NCBI GenBank assembly: GCA_022710185.1
Contig: JAKLHK010000008.1
Location: 1-64,000 of the forward strand
Source of the DNA: Bacteroidota bacterium
Lineage (GTDB): Bacteria > Bacteroidota > Bacteroidia > Bacteroidales > JAGNHN01
Reading direction: 5' to 3'
DNA: 64,000 bases
The position numbers and the translations under genes were made by a program. The notes beneath the pieces were generated by a model. That model saw only the letters and a list, made by a program, of their open reading frames with translations. It searched no databases and was not told where the DNA came from. Shown here piece by piece: positions 60,102-64,000 of this stretch (position 1 is the first letter of the stretch; the number at the start of each line of letters is the position of its first letter).

Positions 60102-60317
60102 GAGGAATTTCAATGCTCGGTGCTCAGTGCTCACTGCTCAATGACAATTATCAATTAATCAGCGTTTTCTCGCACTTGTGTCAACATAGCTTCTGAACTC
60201 GGCATTCGGCTCCAATCACCCTCACCCGCAAAACTCCCCCACAAATTCCACAAATCGCATATGCGAACATCCGCACATTGTACATCGCCCATCGCCCATC
60301 AAAATGAACCATCAACC
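60102..60317. repeat. Long direct repeat, right copy
   Basis: Matches 53450-53647 in the same orientation, with a 66-base identical core and several short insertions. It lies upstream of the two-gene T9SS operon. Confidence 0.85.
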
Positions 60318-60318
60318 A

Positions 60319-60966
60319 TTATACGATCTTTCGTCCGTGGCATTCCGCCACTCCGCTGGCCCTCACCACGGCATCAAGGTTCTCCGGAGTGATCCTTCCT
60401 GCGGCGATGATCACCAGCCGCTGGTCGGCCGCCTCCACCATACGTTTCAATACCCCTGCTCCTTCCAGGGCGGTGGCCGCCCCTCCTGAACTCAACACGG
60501 AGGTTAGGCCGGGGATAGTGCATAACCTCTTCACTTCCGCTACCGGGTCAGGTGCGGCATCGATGGCCTTGTGCACGCATACAGGTAATGGAGCTGCAAG
60601 GGCGGCCAGCCGGGCGATGCGCTCCAGGTCAAGAAATCCGTGAATACCGGTGATTCCCAGTACCAACCCGTGCACACCCATCTTCAGCAGACGTGACACA
60701 CTTTGCTCCATCTCAAGGAATTCTTCATCAGAATAAAGAAAATCCCCACCCCGGGGCCTTACCATAACCTTCACCGGGATATTCACTCCTTGTAATATAT
60801 CCCTCACCAGGGTATCTGCAGGTGTAATCCCGCCCAGGTCGAGACGGGCGCATAGCTCCAGACGGTGTGCCCCCCGGCCCTCCGCAGCCAACGCCTCCTC
60901 CAGGCTTTCTACGCAAGCCTCGAGCAGGACAGCAGGCCTGCCGGACAAATTCTCGCTGCCGCTCAT
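60319..60966 (-). CDS. cutC: CutC-family copper homeostasis/TIM-barrel protein
   Basis: 215 residues, slightly shorter than E. coli CutC (248). The TIM-barrel signature segments are present: LLEACVESLEEALAAEGRGAHRLELC at the start, IPVKVMVRPRGGDFLYSDEEF (about 63-83), GLVLGITGIHGFLD, and the C-terminal GRITPENL-type loop. CutC has been linked to copper tolerance, but its biochemical role is uncertain. The ATG overlaps the stop of the small membrane-protein gene upstream (60963-60966). It is the last gene of a co-directional group of four. Confidence 0.9.
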   Translation of the reverse strand: MSGSENLSGRPAVLLEACVESLEEALAAEGRGAHRLELCARLDLGGITPADTLVRDILQGVNIPVKVMVRPRGGDFLYSDEEFLEMEQSVSRLLKMGVHGLVLGITGIHGFLDLERIARLAALAAPLPVCVHKAIDAAPDPVAEVKRLCTIPGLTSVLSSGGAATALEGAGVLKRMVEAADQRLVIIAAGRITPENLDAVVRASGVAECHGRKIV

Positions 60967-61220
60967 ACCGCTGTTTCAGTTGATGCCTTGTACAATCCCC
61001 GTAACAGGGCGATCAGGGATACCAGGGCCCAGGTGCCTTCCAGCAGGATGAAGGGCAGATAGTCGATCATCCAGGAAGCCAGGCAAGCCAGGGAAGCGCC
61101 CAGGAAGTTCATCAGGGCGTAGGTTCCGGACCTTACCTCCAGCCACCGGAACAGGCTGAGGATGTAAGCCAGGAGAATGAGGAACACACCGGCAGCGCCG
61201 GTCCAGTCGGCAAGGTTCAT
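60963..61220 (-). CDS. CBU_0592-type small membrane protein
   Basis: 85 residues with three hydrophobic helices (about 5-24, 32-52 and 56-77). The pattern LILLAYILSLF ... YALMNFLGASL ... LLEGTWALVSLIALL matches the CBU_0592 family of short membrane proteins, which resemble half-transporters of the SemiSWEET type. Substrate and function are unknown. It overlaps cutC by 4 bp and follows the GT-C-like gene after 9 bp. Confidence 0.8.
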   Translation of the reverse strand: MNLADWTGAAGVFLILLAYILSLFRWLEVRSGTYALMNFLGASLACLASWMIDYLPFILLEGTWALVSLIALLRGLYKASTETAV

Positions 61221-61229
61221 AGGCTGGAT

Positions 61230-62540
61230 TTATAGGGTAGGTGAACTGAGCAAGCGTATGAATGCCTCCCAGTCCCAGGGCTCCGTACCGGGAAAACACT
61301 CGTCGAAGGTATAGATGAGCTTCAGGTTCCAGGCGATCATCAGTATCCCGAAGCCAAAAAGGAGATGGCGGTATACTGGCTTCCAGCCTTCCATTCGTTG
61401 TACAAAAGCCGCCAATGGAAAGGCGAACAGGGCGAGGTATTCAGTATAGTTGCGCCCCCCGAAGGAACAGCCGAAACCGGGGTCCCACCAGGCTGCGGAT
61501 ACCCAGGAGATGGCAAGGAAAAACAATGGGATAACAATGCCTTCAGGAGGACTTGTCTTCAGAAGAATGATGAAGGCCGCGAGAATCAACAGATACAGGG
61601 GATTATAGGTCAGCAGCCCGTGCATAGGGGCCAGCCAGCTCCTGGCCAGTTGGGGCTGCATCCAGTGGAATCCTTCCCCGGGATAGGTGTCCATCAGCCA
61701 TTGCCCATCCAGGTAACGCCAATACATAAGCTGGGGGATCATCACCAATATAGCCATAGCCAGGGCGGGCATCCATACCCGGGGCTTCAGCAGCATCTTA
61801 AGACGGGAACCAACATCTTTCCACATGCCTGTGTGGAAAAACAAAACCACCGGCAGGAACAGCACATTGGAAGGCCGGGTAACAAGGATCAGGCCGGCAA
61901 TGAGGCCTCCGGTCACACCAAGTATCACACCCGGATCAGGGTGTCTTGCAAGCCGCTCCGTCCATCCCAGCCAGGCCGCCAACAGGAAGAAGGAATATAC
62001 GTGCGACATCCCGGTTTCGTCGATGCTGTAGTAATAAAGGTTAGTGCCTGCAAAGATGGCCACCAGTGCCAGCAACGCAGCCTGTCCTCCATACCTCCGC
62101 CTGAGCAGGGGCCACAACAGCATCAGGGCTGCTATCAGCCAGGCAACGGCAGCCACGTTCACGGCCTTTTGATAGGGGAGGGAGAAACCGTCGCGCGGAT
62201 GCCCCGTCAATGCAGCCACCACATCTGCCCCCAGGAAGAAAGGAGCCTGCATCAAGGCTGTCCCGTAAAAATACTTGGTGCGTACCTTATCATTGGCCAG
62301 GTCCAGCCTGAACCCATTTCCGCAGAGCGTATCCATCCCTTCCGGAAAACGCGAAGCCAGGAAGCCATAATGCCAGGCCGCCGGCAGGTACACAAAATAC
62401 CCCGCCTTGTCGGCCCACACTTCCGCGTGGTAGTTGAACAGCCCGGCCTTGCTGTGCCGGTTCAGGCTGAGGAAAAGGCAAAGCACGCCCAGGGCGGCAA
62501 AGGAAAGTAAATAGGCGGCTTTGCTCCCGGGTTTCACCAT
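61230..62540 (-). CDS. Polytopic membrane protein, GT-C glycosyltransferase-like
   Basis: 436 residues with about ten to eleven transmembrane helices. The first periplasmic loop contains WADKAGYFVYLPAAW (about 42-56), with an aspartate where GT-C transferases such as the PMT/ArnT group place their catalytic acid. L-V-T-R-P-S-N-V-L-F-L-P and the late loop NPLYLLIL are reminiscent of the same group. The likely donor is a polyprenyl-linked sugar, but the acceptor cannot be predicted. It lies 26 bp downstream of a T9SS gene and 9 bp upstream of the CBU_0592-type gene. Confidence 0.72.
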   Translation of the reverse strand: MVKPGSKAAYLLSFAALGVLCLFLSLNRHSKAGLFNYHAEVWADKAGYFVYLPAAWHYGFLASRFPEGMDTLCGNGFRLDLANDKVRTKYFYGTALMQAPFFLGADVVAALTGHPRDGFSLPYQKAVNVAAVAWLIAALMLLWPLLRRRYGGQAALLALVAIFAGTNLYYYSIDETGMSHVYSFFLLAAWLGWTERLARHPDPGVILGVTGGLIAGLILVTRPSNVLFLPVVLFFHTGMWKDVGSRLKMLLKPRVWMPALAMAILVMIPQLMYWRYLDGQWLMDTYPGEGFHWMQPQLARSWLAPMHGLLTYNPLYLLILAAFIILLKTSPPEGIVIPLFFLAISWVSAAWWDPGFGCSFGGRNYTEYLALFAFPLAAFVQRMEGWKPVYRHLLFGFGILMIAWNLKLIYTFDECFPGTEPWDWEAFIRLLSSPTL

Positions 62541-62566
62541 ATACAGTACAAAGCAACCAAGTTATG

Positions 62567-64000
62567 TTACTTTCTGATAAGTCTGGTCCGCACAGTGGAT
62601 GAAGTCTCCCGTTCAAGGACCAGTACATATACTCCTGGTCTGGACGCCGATAGGTCAACTTTCCCGCTTTCTTTGTCCATTACAGCGATCTGGCGGCCCT
62701 GGATATCATATACCCTACCGTATACGATGGGTTCAGGCGAGGCATCCAACACGGTGAATATCCCGTCGGTGGAAGGATTGGGGAACACCAGGATGCTTTG
62801 AGAATGTGTTCCGCCAGATTCTTCCGTGCCTACCACAAAGTTGCCGTATTTCACCGTGAGGGTCTTGAACAGGAAGTCGTTGTAATATTCGGAAGCGGTT
62901 CGTCCGGTAAGGATAAAATTCCCCAGGCTGTCGCTGGTCATATCTGTAAGCTCATCCCAGCTGAAATAGGGTGCCGCCGGAGTGGAATAGGTGTTAACGA
63001 AGGCTGAAGCGCCCGTAGATCCGTAGGCGGCAAGCACATAATCGTGGTTGGTGGTGGTGCCGCTCAATGCCCAGCCCGCGGTCACTACCAGGTTATTGGC
63101 GTCTACCAGCATATCCACAGGTTCACGGTCACTGGCCGTCTGGCTGTATATACTGGCCCACTGGAATGCCCCTGTGCCGCTGTATTGCACCGTGAAATAC
63201 CGCGCCACGAACCCTGTCCACCCCCGGCAAATGAAGGCAATATTGCCGGCAGGGGTGAACTGCACCTTCTTCCCGTATTCACTGGTCGTGGTGGGGTTGT
63301 AAACCTCCCGCCACACGGGATTCCCTGAAAAGGCATTCATACTTCCCACGATCGCACGGTTGCCTGAGCTGCCGGTAAAGGCAATATCAGCATAGCCGCG
63401 TACACTCACATCATTGATGATATCCGTTACATTCAGGGAGTCAATGGTAGCGGACCAGAGCTTCGTTCCCAGGGCCGAGTAGCGCTGAATTAATCCGGCG
63501 CTTTGTCCGGACACCTGGGAATACCCTCCGGCTGCCAGGTCCCCGTTTTCGAAGAACTCGACACTGTTGGCCCGGCTTATTGCAAATTGGGTGGAATCGA
63601 TCTTTGCGGCCCAGCGCAAGCTGAGGGAGGAATCGAACACGATCAACATTCCACCGGCGGTGCTGGAATTGGCCGCAATGCCTATACTTCCGTTGGGGTC
63701 AATATCCATAGCGCTGGCAATGACGCTGCCCGGCCCGGTATACCAAACCGTGTCCGTGAAATTCCCCTGCTGGTCGAGCCGGAGCAGGGAAATCTGATAA
63801 TTCGTCATCGTCTGGTTTGCATCCGTGGAAAGGCAGAGTATGATGTCGCCTGAGGGATCCAGCTGCATTGCGGTAAGGGTGTCGTTCCTGAATCCGCCGG
63901 AGCTGTAATACCTCTCCCACAAAAGGTCGCCGTATGAGTCGTATTTGACCACAACCACATCGGTTCCCCCGCTGTACAGGCGGTCGACGGTAGCTCCTAC
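62567..64000 (-). CDS. T9SS type A protein with beta-propeller-like (SBBP) repeats, 5' end beyond the window
   Basis: Partial: the frame stays open to the right edge (the last codons read V-G-A-T-V-D-R-L-Y-S-G-G-T-D), so the start and signal peptide lie outside. At least 477 residues are visible. The pattern (V-V-V-K-Y-D-S-Y-G-D-L-L-W-E-R-Y-Y, then D-P-S-G-D-I, D-P-N-G-S-I, S-L-G-N-F-I) recurs every 50-60 residues, as in SBBP/delta-60-type beta-propellers. The last 75 residues are a type A T9SS domain (ILVFPNPSTDGIFTV to the end). Probably a surface or secreted protein. The GT-C-like gene follows by 26 bp in the same direction. Confidence 0.85.
   Translation of the reverse strand, partial: VGATVDRLYSGGTDVVVVKYDSYGDLLWERYYSSGGFRNDTLTAMQLDPSGDIILCLSTDANQTMTNYQISLLRLDQQGNFTDTVWYTGPGSVIASAMDIDPNGSIGIAANSSTAGGMLIVFDSSLSLRWAAKIDSTQFAISRANSVEFFENGDLAAGGYSQVSGQSAGLIQRYSALGTKLWSATIDSLNVTDIINDVSVRGYADIAFTGSSGNRAIVGSMNAFSGNPVWREVYNPTTTSEYGKKVQFTPAGNIAFICRGWTGFVARYFTVQYSGTGAFQWASIYSQTASDREPVDMLVDANNLVVTAGWALSGTTTNHDYVLAAYGSTGASAFVNTYSTPAAPYFSWDELTDMTSDSLGNFILTGRTASEYYNDFLFKTLTVKYGNFVVGTEESGGTHSQSILVFPNPSTDGIFTVLDASPEPIVYGRVYDIQGRQIAVMDKESGKVDLSASRPGVYVLVLERETSSTVRTRLIRK

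Larger units (their letters stand above)
59941..60318. other. Non-coding spacer with promoter box and right direct repeat
   Basis: Holds a -7-like TATCTTTA box (59953-59960, minus strand) for the 1366-residue gene and the right copy of the long direct repeat. Nothing else recognisable. Confidence 0.55.

Noticed and set aside
1-64000. tRNA, rRNA or tmRNA genes
   Set aside because: The spacers were read for cloverleaf signatures and none was found; short RNAs without conserved motifs could be missed.

Overview
The window comes from a fairly GC-rich member of the Bacteroidota. Three kinds of evidence agree. (1) Eight secreted proteins (one cut by the window edge) end in C-terminal domains of the type IX secretion system (T9SS): seven type A and one type B. 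(2) Many gene starts carry the Bacteroidota promoter -7 box; the version used here is roughly TAnnTTTGC, with TAccTTCGC as a variant, and Shine-Dalgarno sites are rare. (3) Several gene families are typical of the phylum, including a TonB-dependent receptor, a viroplasmin-type RNase HI, a Wzi-like barrel protein and an ECF sigma factor paired with a barrel-tailed anti-sigma factor. The genus cannot be told from the window. No rRNA or tRNA gene was found.

Layout. 1-2623: an array of hairpin (REP-like) repeats split by one secreted C-type-lectin-fold protein. 2631-3532: an rRNA/tRNA methyltransferase (TrmH/SpoU) gene bracketed by 33-bp inverted repeats. 3656-3847: a cold-shock protein. 4306-14787: a small tail-anchored TPR protein, then nuoABCDHIJKLMN, then a conserved small protein. 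The nuo operon has no nuoEFG, so it encodes an 11-subunit complex I without the NADH-oxidising arm. 14795-18241: an esterase and a heme-receptor-like TonB-dependent receptor. 18496-20460: a sugar-transferase-like protein, a tiny secreted protein with a P-L-D-G-G C-terminal sorting signal, and an exosortase, ending against a truncated dihydrofolate-reductase-like gene. 20699-25742: a coiled-coil membrane protein, a C69 dipeptidase, a Wzi-like outer-membrane protein and RNase HI.

25849-30553: a 1220-residue T9SS protein with seven 76-residue repeats and a beta-helix protein. 31275-35822: aspS overlapping a U32 peptidase/PHP phosphatase fusion, a 34-residue membrane peptide with its own promoter, and a GNAT acetyltransferase. 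36245-43931: an ECF sigma factor, an anti-sigma factor that appears to span both membranes, and three PKD-domain T9SS proteins. 44128-46068: a TMTC-like membrane glycosyltransferase with TPRs. 46071-53333: an RND efflux operon headed by two TetR regulators. 54144-59936: two T9SS proteins flanked by about 200-bp direct repeats. 60319-64000: cutC, a CBU_0592-type membrane protein, a GT-C-like membrane protein and the 3' part of another T9SS protein.

Taken together, the window mixes core energy metabolism with a large cell-surface programme: T9SS cargo with PKD, lectin and beta-helix folds, a probable second surface-sorting route (exosortase), polysaccharide-linked functions and envelope stress/efflux control. 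The most interesting candidates are the exosortase/mini-substrate/sugar-transferase cassette, the sigma / dual-membrane anti-sigma / PKD operon, and the U32-PHP fusion.
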